From contig NZ_JAJGNO010000003.1 of the NCBI RefSeq assembly GCF_020782235.1, forward strand, positions 62,001-126,000: a DNA stretch of 64,000 nt, in the 5' to 3' direction. Below the pieces are notes generated by a model. That model searched no databases and was not told the DNA's origin. It worked only from the letters and a program-made list of their open reading frames with translations. The translations under genes and the position numbers were made by a program. Positions 15,770 to 27,111 of the stretch are shown one piece after another (position 1 is the first letter of the stretch; every line of letters begins with the position of its first letter). The stretch is from Sphingobium naphthae. GTDB lineage: Bacteria > Pseudomonadota > Alphaproteobacteria > Sphingomonadales > Sphingomonadaceae.

Positions 15770-16819
15770 ATGATGAGCGCCGAAGCACAATTGCGCGCCC
15801 TGGCGGCGGAAAAGGTCCTGATCTTCGATGGCGGCTATGGCACGTCGATCCAGAAACATGGCCTGACCGAAGCCGATTATCGCGGCGACTTGGATCTCGC
15901 TAAGGACCAGAAGGGCAATAACGACCTTCTCTGCCTCACCCGCCCCGACATCGTCGAGGGCATCCACGCCGCCTATCTGGAGGCGGGGGCGGACATGATC
16001 GAGACCAACACCTTCTCCTCGACCAAGATCGCCATGGCCGATTATGGCTGCGAGCATCTGGTGTGGGACATCAATGTCGCCGCCGCGAAGCTGGCGCGCT
16101 CGGCCTGCGAGACGGCGAGTGCGAAGGACGGCAAGCCGCGCTTCGTCGCCGGATCGATCGGCCCGACCAACAAGACGCTCTCCATTTCGCCCGACGTCAA
16201 CGATCCCGCCTATCGCGAGGTCGATTATGATACGCTCAAGGCCGACTATCGCGAGCAATGCGACGCGCTGATCGCGGGCGGCGTTGACTTCCTGCTGGTC
16301 GAAACCTGCTTCGACACGCTCAATGCCAAGGCCGCCGGCATGGCCGCGCGCGAAGCCGAAGCCGCCGCCGGCCGTTCGGTGCCGCTGATGCTCAGCTTCA
16401 CCATCACCGACATGTCGGGCCGCAACCTGTCGGGCCACACGATCAACGCCTTCTGGTATTCGCTGCGGCACCTGAAGCCGCTGACGATCGGCGTCAATTG
16501 CGCGTTCGGCGCGGACCTGCTGCGCCCCTATCTGGCCGAATTGTCGAAAAATGCGGACACGCTGATCCTGGCCTATCCCAATGCCGGCCTGCCCAACGAG
16601 CTCGGCCAATATGACGAGCTGCCCGAAACCACCGCGAAGCTGATCCGCGACTGGGTGGACGAAGGCCTCGTCAACATGGTGGGCGGCTGCTGCGGCACGA
16701 CGCCCGCCCATATCGGCGCGGTGGCGCGGGCCTTGGCGGGCGAAAAGCCGCGGGTGGTGCCGAACCTGCCGATCGTGACCCGGCTCGCCGGCCTCGAACC
16801 CATGCACATCGCGGCCTAG
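15770..16819 (+). CDS. metH: Methionine synthase, homocysteine-binding half (split MetH)
   Basis: 349 residues equal to the N-terminal homocysteine S-methyltransferase module of cobalamin-dependent Met[14 protein letters not shown] is near the N terminus; the zinc-thiolate ligands are the Cys in [11 protein letters not shown] (about 246) and the Cys pair in [11 protein letters not shown] (about 305). GAGGCGGAG lies 4 nt before ATG 15770; ATG 15773 is an alternative. The other modules are encoded by the next gene, 174 bp downstream. Split MetH is known in alphaproteobacteria, so this is not a broken gene. Confidence 0.93.
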   Translation: MMSAEAQLRALAAEKVLIFDGGYGTSIQKHGLTEADYRGDLDLAKDQKGNNDLLCLTRPDIVEGIHAAYLEAGADMIETNTFSSTKIAMADYGCEHLVWDINVAAAKLARSACETASAKDGKPRFVAGSIGPTNKTLSISPDVNDPAYREVDYDTLKADYREQCDALIAGGVDFLLVETCFDTLNAKAAGMAAREAEAAAGRSVPLMLSFTITDMSGRNLSGHTINAFWYSLRHLKPLTIGVNCAFGADLLRPYLAELSKNADTLILAYPNAGLPNELGQYDELPETTAKLIRDWVDEGLVNMVGGCCGTTPAHIGAVARALAGEKPRVVPNLPIVTRLAGLEPMHIAA

Positions 16820-16830
16820 TTCATCCTGGC

Positions 16831-16983
16831 GAAGCCAGACGGAGGGGTTGAGCAGGTTCAGATTGCCCCGGCAATCTGAAGGTCATGCCGGGGCGCATGA
16901 CCGACCTGCTCAACCCTCTCGATGGCGTGACACCCCTCCACCGGCTCCGCCGGTCCCCCTCCCCCTATGGGGGAGGATTTTTT
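16831..16983. repeat. Structured repeat with a three-way junction between the metH halves
   Basis: Outer arms GGTTGAGCAGGT (16846–16857) and ACCTGCTCAACC (16904–16915) enclose two perfect hairpins: TTCAGATTGCC/GGCAATCTGAA (16857–16867 with 16870–16880) and GGTCATGC/GCATGACC (16881–16888 with 16895–16902). GGAGGGG (16841–16847) can also pair with CCCCTCC (16933–16939). ACCGG/CCGGT and the hairpin at 16958–16976 complete it. GGAGGGGTG-type ends match the repeats at 42.75, 47.9 and 48.35 kb. Confidence 0.8.
16958..16983 (+). terminator. Terminator-like hairpin just upstream of the second metH gene
   Basis: CCTCCCCC (16958–16965) and GGGGGAGG (16969–16976) form an 8-bp GC stem with a TAT loop, followed by A and six Ts (16978–16983). 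The RBS GGAAGAG (16984–16990) and ATG 16994 follow directly. In form this is an intrinsic terminator inside an operon; it may attenuate metH expression or may only be part of the repeat. Confidence 0.5.
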
Positions 16984-16993
16984 GGAAGAGACG

Positions 16994-19594
<2,601 letters not shown>

Positions 19595-19600
19595 CGCGGC

Positions 19601-19630
19601 GCGGGCGGCGCCATCATGCGCGCCGCCCGC
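19601..19630. terminator. GC hairpin between convergent metH and porin genes
   Basis: GCGGGCGGCGC (19601–19611) pairs perfectly with GCGCCGCCCGC (19620–19630) over an 8-nt loop. No T-tract follows on either strand; it probably marks both transcript ends. Confidence 0.5.
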
Positions 19631-19637
19631 CTCGCGG

Positions 19638-21017
19638 TCAGAAGTCCAGCTCCGCGCGCCATCCGATCACGTCGACGCTGTAGTCAGCGTCGCTGCCCGC
19701 CAGGATCGCCGCGTCGGTATAGCGCAGATGCGCGTAGTTGACGTTGAGCCGCAGAAACTCGACCGGCGTCCATACCAGCGCGCCGATCAGCGCGTTCTGC
19801 GTGCCGCCGGTGATGGTCCGGTCGTTCAGGTCCAGATAGTCGTAGCGCAGCGTCGCCTGCACCGCGCCCCAGCCGCCATCGCCCACCGGGCGCGCCGGCT
19901 TCACCGTGCCGAAAATGCCGTTCTTGTACCCGCGCGTCTCGCCCGTCAGCACATAGCCGATCTCGCCATAGCCGCCGAAGAAGACGGGGTCTGGCACGCC
20001 GGGTTGCGACACGCGCAGCCAGTGCGCCTCGCTCGCCCACCAGAAGGGGCCACGCACGCCCGCCAGCTCGACGCCATAATGGCTCTCGCCATCGCCGACG
20101 ATCTGCGGCGTCGCCAGAAAGCGGCTGTTGGCCGAATGGAGATAGGCGCGCTGGCGGTAGCGCTGCCCGACTGACGACAGCCGCTGGAAGTCGCGCATAT
20201 GCGCCGAAGCGCCGATATGCAGCTGCGTGTCGCCCCATTCGGGCGCCAGCACGATCCGCCCGTCGATCGCATAGCTATTATTCTCGTCGCCGCCATCGGC
20301 CCCGTCGGCGTCATTGGTCAGCGAATCGGCGCTGTCGGAAAAAATGCCCGCCTGGGCCAGCACCATGCCGGCCCTGTACTGCACCGACAGCCCCAGCCGC
20401 CGCTCGAAATTGAACGCGTCGGTGAACGCCGCCCGCTCCATCACCGCGCCGCCCGTGTCGCTGATCAGCTCGTCCAGCGACTGGAAGCCATTATGGTTGC
20501 CCAGCGTGACCAGCCATGCGCCGCTCTCATAGGTGATGAAGGTGTCGACCAGGTCGACGCTGTTGTCCGACAGCTCCAGTTCCAGCTTGTAGCCGATCCC
20601 GCCGCCGATCCGGCCTTCGCCGCCCAGCCGCAACCGCCGCAATTCATTGGAATAGCCGCGCGCGCGGTCCGCCACATCCTCGGGCGTCATCAACAGCCCG
20701 GCATCATATTGGATGCGGCCCTTGGGGTGGAATGTCATGTCGCCCTGGGTAAAGACTGGGCCGCCCTTCCATCGAACCGACGTCTGCGCGGCATCCGCGG
20801 TCTCGGTTGCAGGCGCGGCCGCCGTCGGGGCTTGCGCCGACGCCGTTTCCGCCGCGTCCAGCCGCGCTTCCAGCTGCTCGACCTGCGCCTTGAGCGCCGC
20901 GATCTGCGCGCGCAGGGCGGTAGCATCCTGCGCGCTGATGCCCTGCGCCGCCGCGGGCGCTTGCGCCAGCAGCAGGGCGAACGCCGAACCGGGCAACAGG
21001 CGATGGATGAACGTCAT
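19638..21017 (-). CDS. OprO/OprP-type outer membrane porin
   Basis: 459 residues. A signal peptide (cleaved near AAAQG, about residue 25) is followed by a short predicted coiled coil (TALRAQIAALKAQVEQLEAR, about 33–52) and an Ala/Pro/Thr linker, then a beta-barrel with alternating aromatic and polar residues that ends GWRAELDF, a typical outer-membrane C-terminal Phe. This layout matches phosphate/polyphosphate-selective porins, but substrate cannot be read from sequence. AGAGGGA precedes ATG 21017. It is divergent from a solute-binding lipoprotein gene across tandem 16-bp sites. Confidence 0.85.
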   Translation of the reverse strand: MTFIHRLLPGSAFALLLAQAPAAAQGISAQDATALRAQIAALKAQVEQLEARLDAAETASAQAPTAAAPATETADAAQTSVRWKGGPVFTQGDMTFHPKGRIQYDAGLLMTPEDVADRARGYSNELRRLRLGGEGRIGGGIGYKLELELSDNSVDLVDTFITYESGAWLVTLGNHNGFQSLDELISDTGGAVMERAAFTDAFNFERRLGLSVQYRAGMVLAQAGIFSDSADSLTNDADGADGGDENNSYAIDGRIVLAPEWGDTQLHIGASAHMRDFQRLSSVGQRYRQRAYLHSANSRFLATPQIVGDGESHYGVELAGVRGPFWWASEAHWLRVSQPGVPDPVFFGGYGEIGYVLTGETRGYKNGIFGTVKPARPVGDGGWGAVQATLRYDYLDLNDRTITGGTQNALIGALVWTPVEFLRLNVNYAHLRYTDAAILAGSDADYSVDVIGWRAELDF

Positions 21018-21044
21018 GGCTTCCCTCTTAAGCGGAGGCCGCCA

Positions 21045-21093
21045 ATATGACGATCATGTTTCAAACAAAAGTCTTTGATATGTCGATCATGTG
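21045..21093. promoter_or_regulatory. Tandem 16-bp sites between porin and solute-binding protein genes
   Basis: ATATGACGATCATGTT (21045–21060) and ATATGTCGATCATGTG (21078–21093) agree at 14 of 16 positions and start 33 bp apart, about three helical turns. The core CGATCATGT is identical; CGATCATG is itself partly palindromic. They lie 28–76 bp upstream of the porin ATG and look like a double regulator site. The regulator is unknown. Confidence 0.55.
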
Positions 21094-21155
21094 ACATGAC
21101 CGCACAGCCGATGCCCGGTTGGCGATCGCGCGAACAGGGGCTAATCCTGTCCGCC

Positions 21156-22643
21156 ATGGCTGCTTTCCCTCGATCCTCCCGCGCCTGTCTGGCCATCGCC
21201 GCCGCTCTGGGGCTGGCGCTTGCCGGCTGCTCCGATCAGGGCAGCGGCCCCGTCGTGGTCAGCGTCGTGGGCGATCGCGAGGATCTCGCCAAGCCGCTGC
21301 AGCAACTGCCCGATCCCGCCGCCAAGCTGCTGCTGGAAAGCACGGCCCAGGGGCTCGTCGCCTTCGATGCGCGCGGCGACATCATCCCCGGCCTCGCCCA
21401 GCGCTGGATCGTCGAGGATGATGGGCGCAGCTACATCTTCCGGCTGCGGCGCGCCTTCTGGGCGGATGGCTCCCGCGTGACCGCCGCCGATGTCGCGCGG
21501 ATGCTGATGGCGCGCATCACCAGCCTGCGCCGGCTCGATCCCGACGGCCCGCTCGACGCGGTGCAGGCGGTGGTGCCGATGACTGGCGAAGTCATCGAAA
21601 TCCGCATGGCGGCCGCGCGCCCCTTCATGCTCCAGATGCTGGCCCAGCCGCAGATGGGCATCCTCTCGCGCGACGGCGGCACCGGGCCCTATCGCGCCGC
21701 GCGCCAGGGCGACGCGCTGATGCTCACCCCGGTCGATCGCTCCACCGGCGACATCGAGACGGAGGAGGAGCCCGTCCCGCCCGCGCAACTGCGCGTCCTG
21801 CGGGCCGAACGCGCCGCGCTCGCCATTCTGCGTTTCCGTGCGGACCAGGCGGGGCTGATGCTGGGCGGCCGCTTCGCCGACGTGCCGCTGCTGATCCCCG
21901 CGGGGATCGAGCGCGACGCCGTGCGGATCGATCCGGTGCAGGGTCTGCTCGGCCTTGCCGTGGTGGGCAAGGGCGCGCTGCTGGACGATGACGCCGTCCG
22001 CGCCGCGATCAACATGGCGATCGACCGCAGCCAGTTGCCCAATCTCTTCCCGCTCGGCGGATGGACGACGACCGAACAGATCGTGCCCTCCGATCTGGAT
22101 CTGGGCCGCGCGCCCACGCCGCCCACCTGGGCCAATCAGCCGATGGAGGCGCGCCGGGCGCAGGGCGGAGCGACCATCACGCGCTGGCGCGCCGATCATG
22201 CCGATGAAACGCCGCTGCTGCGCATCGCTCTGCCGCAGGGGCCGGGCGCGACCCTGCTCTTTGGCCTGCTGCGCCGCGATCTCGCCGCGATCGGCGTCAC
22301 TGCGCAGCGCGTCGCGATGAAGGAGTCCGCCGACCTGCGCCTCATCGACGAAGTGGCGCCCTATGACAGCGCGCTCTGGTATCTCGGCCGCGTCGGCTGC
22401 GTGCGCAAGATCCACTGCAGCGCCTTGGCCGACGCCGCGCTGCAGGCGGCCAGCCTTGCCAGCAGCGCCGAAGAACGCATGGCCCGCGCCGCCGAGGCCG
22501 AAGCGCTGATGCAGGCGCATAATGGCTATATCGCGCTCGGCGCGCCGGTGCGCTGGTCGCTCGTGTCGCGCCGGCTCAGCGGTTTCACGCCCTCACCGCG
22601 CGCGCGTCACCCATTGAACCATCTCTTCAGCTCCCCCAATTAA
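21156..22643 (+). CDS. ABC-type peptide/solute-binding lipoprotein (SBP family 5)
   Basis: 495 residues from ATG 21156, chosen because it begins a lipoprotein signal with lipobox LAGC (Cys about 23); in-frame ATGs at 21096 and 21111 would add a long N tail. The body resembles oligopeptide/nickel-type solute-binding proteins: GDIIPGLAQRWIVEDDGRS and LRRAFWADGSRVTAADVARM are typical of SBP_bac_5. No ABC permease or ATPase genes are adjacent, so it may serve a remote transporter or act as an orphan sensor. The divergent porin suggests joint use in uptake of the same nutrient (inference). Confidence 0.8.
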   Translation: MAAFPRSSRACLAIAAALGLALAGCSDQGSGPVVVSVVGDREDLAKPLQQLPDPAAKLLLESTAQGLVAFDARGDIIPGLAQRWIVEDDGRSYIFRLRRAFWADGSRVTAADVARMLMARITSLRRLDPDGPLDAVQAVVPMTGEVIEIRMAAARPFMLQMLAQPQMGILSRDGGTGPYRAARQGDALMLTPVDRSTGDIETEEEPVPPAQLRVLRAERAALAILRFRADQAGLMLGGRFADVPLLIPAGIERDAVRIDPVQGLLGLAVVGKGALLDDDAVRAAINMAIDRSQLPNLFPLGGWTTTEQIVPSDLDLGRAPTPPTWANQPMEARRAQGGATITRWRADHADETPLLRIALPQGPGATLLFGLLRRDLAAIGVTAQRVAMKESADLRLIDEVAPYDSALWYLGRVGCVRKIHCSALADAALQAASLASSAEERMARAAEAEALMQAHNGYIALGAPVRWSLVSRRLSGFTPSPRARHPLNHLFSSPN

Positions 22644-22661
22644 GGGTTCAAGGAGACGATC

Positions 22662-23084
22662 ATGGCGCTATCGCAGGACCAGTTCGACCGCATCGTGCGG
22701 GACATGCCCGGCTTTGGCCGCGACCCCGCATCGGTGCGCCGCCGGATCGAGGCGATGGAGGCGATGCTGGAGGGGCTGTTCGTCATTCCTGGTACCAGCC
22801 GCCGCGTCGGCCTCGACAGTCTGGTCGGCCTCGTCCCCGTGGTGGGCGACATCGCCACCGCCGCCATGGGCGCCTGGATCGTCTGGGAAGCGCGCAACCT
22901 CGGCATGTCGAAATGGCAATTGACGCGCATGGCCGCCAATGTCGGCGTCGACACGTTGGTCGGCGCCATTCCCTTCGCCGGCGACATTTTCGACTTTCTC
23001 TACAAGTCGAACACCAAGAATTTGCGGATCATCCACAAGCATCTCGATCGCCATCATCCCGCGACCGCGACGATCGACCAGTAA
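22662..23084 (+). CDS. DUF4112 membrane-associated protein
   Basis: 140 residues with the DUF4112 pattern: VIPGTSRRVGLDSLVGLVPVV, a hydrophobic segment (about 62–82) and the repeated half VDTLVGAIPFAGDIFDFLYKSN. It has two short hydrophobic hairpins and no signal peptide. The function of the family is unknown. It starts 18 bp after the binding-protein gene and may be co-transcribed; its stop directly abuts the stop of the convergent RNase T2 gene. Confidence 0.85.
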   Translation: MALSQDQFDRIVRDMPGFGRDPASVRRRIEAMEAMLEGLFVIPGTSRRVGLDSLVGLVPVVGDIATAAMGAWIVWEARNLGMSKWQLTRMAANVGVDTLVGAIPFAGDIFDFLYKSNTKNLRIIHKHLDRHHPATATIDQ

Positions 23085-23906
23085 TCAGCGCGGCTTGTCG
23101 TCCTTGGCGATCGGCTGCACCTTGGGGTCGAGGTCCAGCACCAGCCCCGGCTTGCGCGCGGGGGCGGGGCGGTTCGATCGCGCCGGGCGCGCGACCGGGA
23201 TGTTGGGGCCCGGCTCGATCCGCAAATAGCTCGGCCCCGGCGCGCCGCCCTGATGCGCCGGGCAGCGCGTATAGTCCATCGCCCGGTCCATGCAGATCCA
23301 CACTTCGCTCAGCCAGTTGCCGCGCACCGTCGTCACCCGCAGCATGTCAGGCTCCAGCCGCTTGTTGGCGGCGGCGAAGGCGGCGGCGAACTGCGCCACC
23401 GTCAACGTCTTGCGCCGGGCGAGCGCCCCCATGTCGGGGTAGCGCAGCGACTGGTAGAAGGCGCGCGACAGATCGAAATACAGCTCCGGCTTCGTCGTCA
23501 TGCAGGTGCCATGCTTGGCCCATTCATGCTGGATCAGCTGCACCGACGGCGTCGCGCACAGATTTTCGCGCACCACCTCGCGCGGCACCAGGTCGGCGGA
23601 CCGGCAATATTGCGGCCATTCCTTGCCATAGCCGTCGGGCCACAGCCCGTGCAGGGTGAAGCCGAACTTGCCGTTGCGCCCGCTGCACTGCAGGCTGCCG
23701 CGATCCCGCGCGGTCGAGCAATATTGCGGCGTCCAGCTGATCGCCAGCGTATAGCTGCCGATCGGCAGCACCCGCTTGGGCTCCTTGGCGGTCGGCCCCT
23801 CGGCCTTGGGCCGGGGCAGGGTGGTCGGCATGCGGCATTGCGCCGACTGGGCCAGCGCCGCCGATGGCGCGGCAAGCAGCAACAGCGCAAGGAACAGCCT
23901 AGGCAT
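23085..23906 (-). CDS. Ribonuclease T2 family protein, exported
   Basis: Periplasmic endoribonuclease, 273 residues with a signal peptide cleaved near ALAQS. Both catalytic segments are intact: FTLHGLWPDG (CAS I, about residue 83) and HEWAKHGTCM (CAS II, about 127). A Pro/Arg/Lys-rich tail of about 35 residues follows the catalytic domain. Its start overlaps the nadC stop by 8 bp, making it the last gene of the nadA–DUF2254–nadC string; periplasmic RNA scavenging alongside NAD synthesis may be coincidental. Confidence 0.9.
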   Translation of the reverse strand: MPRLFLALLLLAAPSAALAQSAQCRMPTTLPRPKAEGPTAKEPKRVLPIGSYTLAISWTPQYCSTARDRGSLQCSGRNGKFGFTLHGLWPDGYGKEWPQYCRSADLVPREVVRENLCATPSVQLIQHEWAKHGTCMTTKPELYFDLSRAFYQSLRYPDMGALARRKTLTVAQFAAAFAAANKRLEPDMLRVTTVRGNWLSEVWICMDRAMDYTRCPAHQGGAPGPSYLRIEPGPNIPVARPARSNRPAPARKPGLVLDLDPKVQPIAKDDKPR

Positions 23907-24765
23907 AAGCGAAATCCAGTCCGATGTCGGCCGCCGGCGCCGACTGGGTCAGGCGCCCGACGCTGATATAGGTGACGCCCGTCTCCGCCTTGGCGCGGAT
24001 CGTCTCCAGCGTGACGCCGCCCGACGCTTCGGTCGGCACCCGTCCGCCCACCAGCGTCACGGCGCCCCGCAGCACCGGCGCCGCCATATTGTCGAGCAGC
24101 AGATGAGTCGCGCCCGCGCTGAGCGCCGGCTCGATCTGGTCGATCCGGTCGACCTCGACGATGATGCGCGCGACGCCGGCGTCGACGGCGCGGCGCACCG
24201 CTTCCTCTACTGTGCCTGCGACCGCGACATGATTGTCCTTGATCATCGCCGCGTCCCACAATCCCATGCGGTGATTGGTCGCGCCGCCCATGCGCGTGGC
24301 ATATTTTTCCAGGACGCGCAGGCCGGGAATGGTCTTGCGCGTGTCGAGCAGCGTCGCGCCCGTGCCCAGGATTGCGTCGACATAGGCGCGCGTCATTGTC
24401 GCGATGCCGGTCAGATGCTGGACGCTGTTGAGCGCCGATCGCTCCGCCGTCAGCATCGCCCGCGCCTTGCCGCGAATGCGCATCAGGTCGGTGCCGGCCG
24501 CGACCTGATCGCCGTCCCGGTGCAGCATCTCTATCTCGACCTCGGGATCGAGCGCGCGGAAGAAGGCGACGGCGATCGGCAGGCCCGCCAGCGTCACCGC
24601 GTCCCGGCTGTCCATCACGCCTTCGAACATCGCGTCCGCCGGAATCACCGCCTCGCTGGTGACGTCGCGGCCATCGGGGCCCAGATCCTCGGCCAGGGTA
24701 GCCGCGACGAACGCGTCGAGATCGAAGCCGTTCAGGGAAAAGGCGTCAGGAGGAAAGCCGTTCAT
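23899..24765 (-). CDS. nadC: Nicotinate-nucleotide pyrophosphorylase (quinolinate phosphoribosyltransferase)
   Basis: Converts quinolinate and PRPP to nicotinate mononucleotide. 288 residues, normal. Family motifs are EDLGPDGRDVTSEA near residue 16, LNSVQHLTGIAT near 114, DTRKTIPGLR near 139, KDNHV near 170 and EASGGVTLETI near 243. It overlaps DUF2254 by 20 bp upstream and RNase T2 by 8 bp downstream. nadA is two genes upstream; nadB (aspartate oxidase/dehydrogenase step) is not in the window. Confidence 0.95.
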   Translation of the reverse strand: MNGFPPDAFSLNGFDLDAFVAATLAEDLGPDGRDVTSEAVIPADAMFEGVMDSRDAVTLAGLPIAVAFFRALDPEVEIEMLHRDGDQVAAGTDLMRIRGKARAMLTAERSALNSVQHLTGIATMTRAYVDAILGTGATLLDTRKTIPGLRVLEKYATRMGGATNHRMGLWDAAMIKDNHVAVAGTVEEAVRRAVDAGVARIIVEVDRIDQIEPALSAGATHLLLDNMAAPVLRGAVTLVGGRVPTEASGGVTLETIRAKAETGVTYISVGRLTQSAPAADIGLDFAYA

Positions 24766-26065
24766 GCGTGCCGTCTTTCATGGCTTCAAGGAAATCGCAA
24801 TAGCGAGCGTCCAGTTCCTCGATCGAGGGGCCGGCCAGCTCCAGCCGCGCCTGCGCCATCAGCAGCGCGCCTTCCTCGCGCAGCCGCGCGCGCCGCCCGT
24901 TCAGGGTCAGCGTCGATCCCGCGCCCAGCAGGCAGTCCAGGAACTGCGCCGCCGCGATCGGGCTGGTCGCCGCCGCCGCGCGCACGCCGCCAAAGCCCCG
25001 CCGTACGAAATGATCGAAATCATCGTTCATCGGTACGATCCGGTTCCAGTCATAATCGCCGCGGTCGGGCCCGCCGCGCAGGTCGCGCGCGCCGATCTGC
25101 GCCGTCGCCGCGCCCAGCCAGTGGAGCGCGGTCACGGCGGTGAAGGGATCGTTGATGCCCGGCGACAGCGCCCGCAGCGCGATCTCGACCAGTTCGTCGA
25201 TCAGGAATTCTATGTCCTGCGAGGGCGATCGCATCGCGCCCAGCGAAAAGCATCCGCGCAGGCGGTCGGCCAGGCGCGGGTCCAGCTCCGTCCCCACCAC
25301 CGCCAGCAGCACCACGTCGGGATGGACGAAATCGCCCGGCCGCAGGCGCAGCTCGATGCGGCATTGCGCGTCGCGCGCGATCCGGTCCAGCCCGGCGAAA
25401 TCAATGATCTGGATATAGCCGGTGCCCGTCGCCGCCACCGGCGCCCCCTGGGGCGGCTGGTCCTGCTGCTCGGCGCCGCAATCCTGCGGGAAGCGCTGGC
25501 GCACGCTGCGCAGCAGCCGCTCGCCAATGCCCTCCAGCACCGCATTGATGCGGATCGACGCGGGCACATGGTTGAGGAAATAGACCAGCACCGCTATCGA
25601 CGCCGCCATCAACCCGGTGGCGATCATCAGCGACAGCTGCGGCACGAAGCCCGGATCGCCCGCCGTCTCATAGGCGTCGCGCACCACGCGCAGGACCAGC
25701 ACGGCATAGACGAAGGTCGCGATGAAGGTCGCGAGCGACAGCTGGTTGCCGCGATCCTCCATGAAATTGGCGAGCAGGCGCGGGCCATAGCTGCCCGATG
25801 CGTAGACGACGGCGGCGATGGTGATCGAAAAGACGGTCGATGCGACCCCGATCATCGACCCGGCTATGACGTTGAGGACGTTGCGCGCGCCCTCGGGCCG
25901 CGCCTGGTCCACCCATTCATGGCTGGTCAGCCATTCCGCCGCGCCATGGCGATCGAACCAGACGGTCAAGATCGCCAGCAGCGCCGCGCCCAGCGTGAAG
26001 AGCGCGGGATAGAACCAGTAGCTGGCCCTCGTCCCCTGCCAGAGCGCACGCAGCCGGGCGACCAT
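24746..26065 (-). CDS. DUF2254 integral membrane protein
   Basis: 439 residues. Four hydrophobic segments lie in the first 165 residues (about 16–38, 65–90, 110–130, 140–162), with FSITIAAVVYASGSYGPRLL as a family-like stretch, followed by a large soluble domain with SPGINDPFTAVTALHWLGAA. The function of DUF2254 is unknown. It sits between nadA (10 bp) and nadC (20-bp overlap), so it is in the NAD operon; a direct role in NAD metabolism is unproven. Confidence 0.85.
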   Translation of the reverse strand: MVARLRALWQGTRASYWFYPALFTLGAALLAILTVWFDRHGAAEWLTSHEWVDQARPEGARNVLNVIAGSMIGVASTVFSITIAAVVYASGSYGPRLLANFMEDRGNQLSLATFIATFVYAVLVLRVVRDAYETAGDPGFVPQLSLMIATGLMAASIAVLVYFLNHVPASIRINAVLEGIGERLLRSVRQRFPQDCGAEQQDQPPQGAPVAATGTGYIQIIDFAGLDRIARDAQCRIELRLRPGDFVHPDVVLLAVVGTELDPRLADRLRGCFSLGAMRSPSQDIEFLIDELVEIALRALSPGINDPFTAVTALHWLGAATAQIGARDLRGGPDRGDYDWNRIVPMNDDFDHFVRRGFGGVRAAAATSPIAAAQFLDCLLGAGSTLTLNGRRARLREEGALLMAQARLELAGPSIEELDARYCDFLEAMKDGTHERLSS

Positions 26066-26075
26066 GGCTCAGCCC

Positions 26076-27065
26076 TCAGCCACGCGGGCCGACATCCCCC
26101 TGGCCCACGGTCCCGCTCGCCATCTCCAGCATCCGGTCCAGGCTCTTCTTCGCCTGCAACCGCAATGTTTCGTCCATCTCGATGCGCGGCTGCAGGTCGC
26201 GCAGGGCGAGGTACAGCTTCTCCATCGTGTTGAGCGCCATATAGGGGCAGATATTGCAGTTGCAGTTGCCGTCTGCGCCCGGCGCGCCGATGAACGTCTT
26301 TTCCGGCACCGCCTTGCGCATCTGGTGGATGATGTGCGGCTCGGTCGCGACGATCAGCGTGTCGCCCGGCATCGTCTTGGAAAATTCCAGGATGCCGCTG
26401 GTCGACCCAACATAATCGGCATGGTCGACGATATAGGGCGGGCATTCGGGATGCGCGGCGATCGGCGCCTGCGGATGCTGGGCTTTCAGCTTCAGCAGCT
26501 CGGTTTCGCTGAACGCCTCATGCACGATGCACACGCCCGGCCACAACAGCATGTCGCGCCCCAGCTTGCGCTTCAGATAGCCGCCCAGATGCTTGTCGGG
26601 GCCAAAGATGATCTTCTGGTCGGCCGGGATCTGCGCCAGAATCTTCTCGGCGGACGAGGATGTGACGATGATGTCGGACAGCGCCTTCACCTCGGCCGAA
26701 CAGTTGATGTAGCTCAGCGCGATATGATCGGGATGCGCCTCGCGAAACGCCTTGAACTGGGCGGGGGGGCAGCTGTCCTCCAGGCTGCATCCCGCGTCCA
26801 TGTCGGGCAGCACGACGATCTTGTCGGGGCTCAATATCTTGGCCGTCTCCGCCATGAAGCGCACGCCGCAAAAGGCGATGACGTCTGCGTCCGTCTCCGC
26901 CGCCTTGCGCGACAGCTCCAGCGAATCGCCGACGAAATCGGACAGGTCCTGGATTTCGGGCGTCTGGTAATAATGGCCCAGGATGACCGCGTTGCGCTCC
27001 TTGCGCAGCCTGTCGATTTCAGCGCGCAGGTCGGTGCCCTGCGGAATGCCCGTGAAAGCGTTCAT
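26076..27065 (-). CDS. nadA: Quinolinate synthase
   Basis: [4Fe-4S] enzyme condensing iminoaspartate with dihydroxyacetone phosphate. 329 residues from ATG 27065. Motifs are ILGHYYQTPEIQD near residue 28, DMDAGCSLEDSCPP near 103, PGVCIVHE, AHPECPP, STSGILEF and the C-terminal CNCNICPYM; the three cluster cysteines are among these. A longer frame reaching 27230 is not supported by homology. It is the first gene of the nad operon, 46 bp downstream of the DUF4230 gene. Confidence 0.96.
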   Translation of the reverse strand: MNAFTGIPQGTDLRAEIDRLRKERNAVILGHYYQTPEIQDLSDFVGDSLELSRKAAETDADVIAFCGVRFMAETAKILSPDKIVVLPDMDAGCSLEDSCPPAQFKAFREAHPDHIALSYINCSAEVKALSDIIVTSSSAEKILAQIPADQKIIFGPDKHLGGYLKRKLGRDMLLWPGVCIVHEAFSETELLKLKAQHPQAPIAAHPECPPYIVDHADYVGSTSGILEFSKTMPGDTLIVATEPHIIHQMRKAVPEKTFIGAPGADGNCNCNICPYMALNTMEKLYLALRDLQPRIEMDETLRLQAKKSLDRMLEMASGTVGQGDVGPRG

Positions 27066-27111
27066 ACCCTGTAACTCCTCGGTCCCATCTTCTGGGGTCT
27101 TGGCGCTCGCC

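Noticed and set aside
15633-16993. Cobalamin or SAM riboswitch upstream of the metH genes
   Set aside because: The gaps are filled by dispersed palindromic repeats that also occur elsewhere; I see no B12-box-like or SAM-box sequence.
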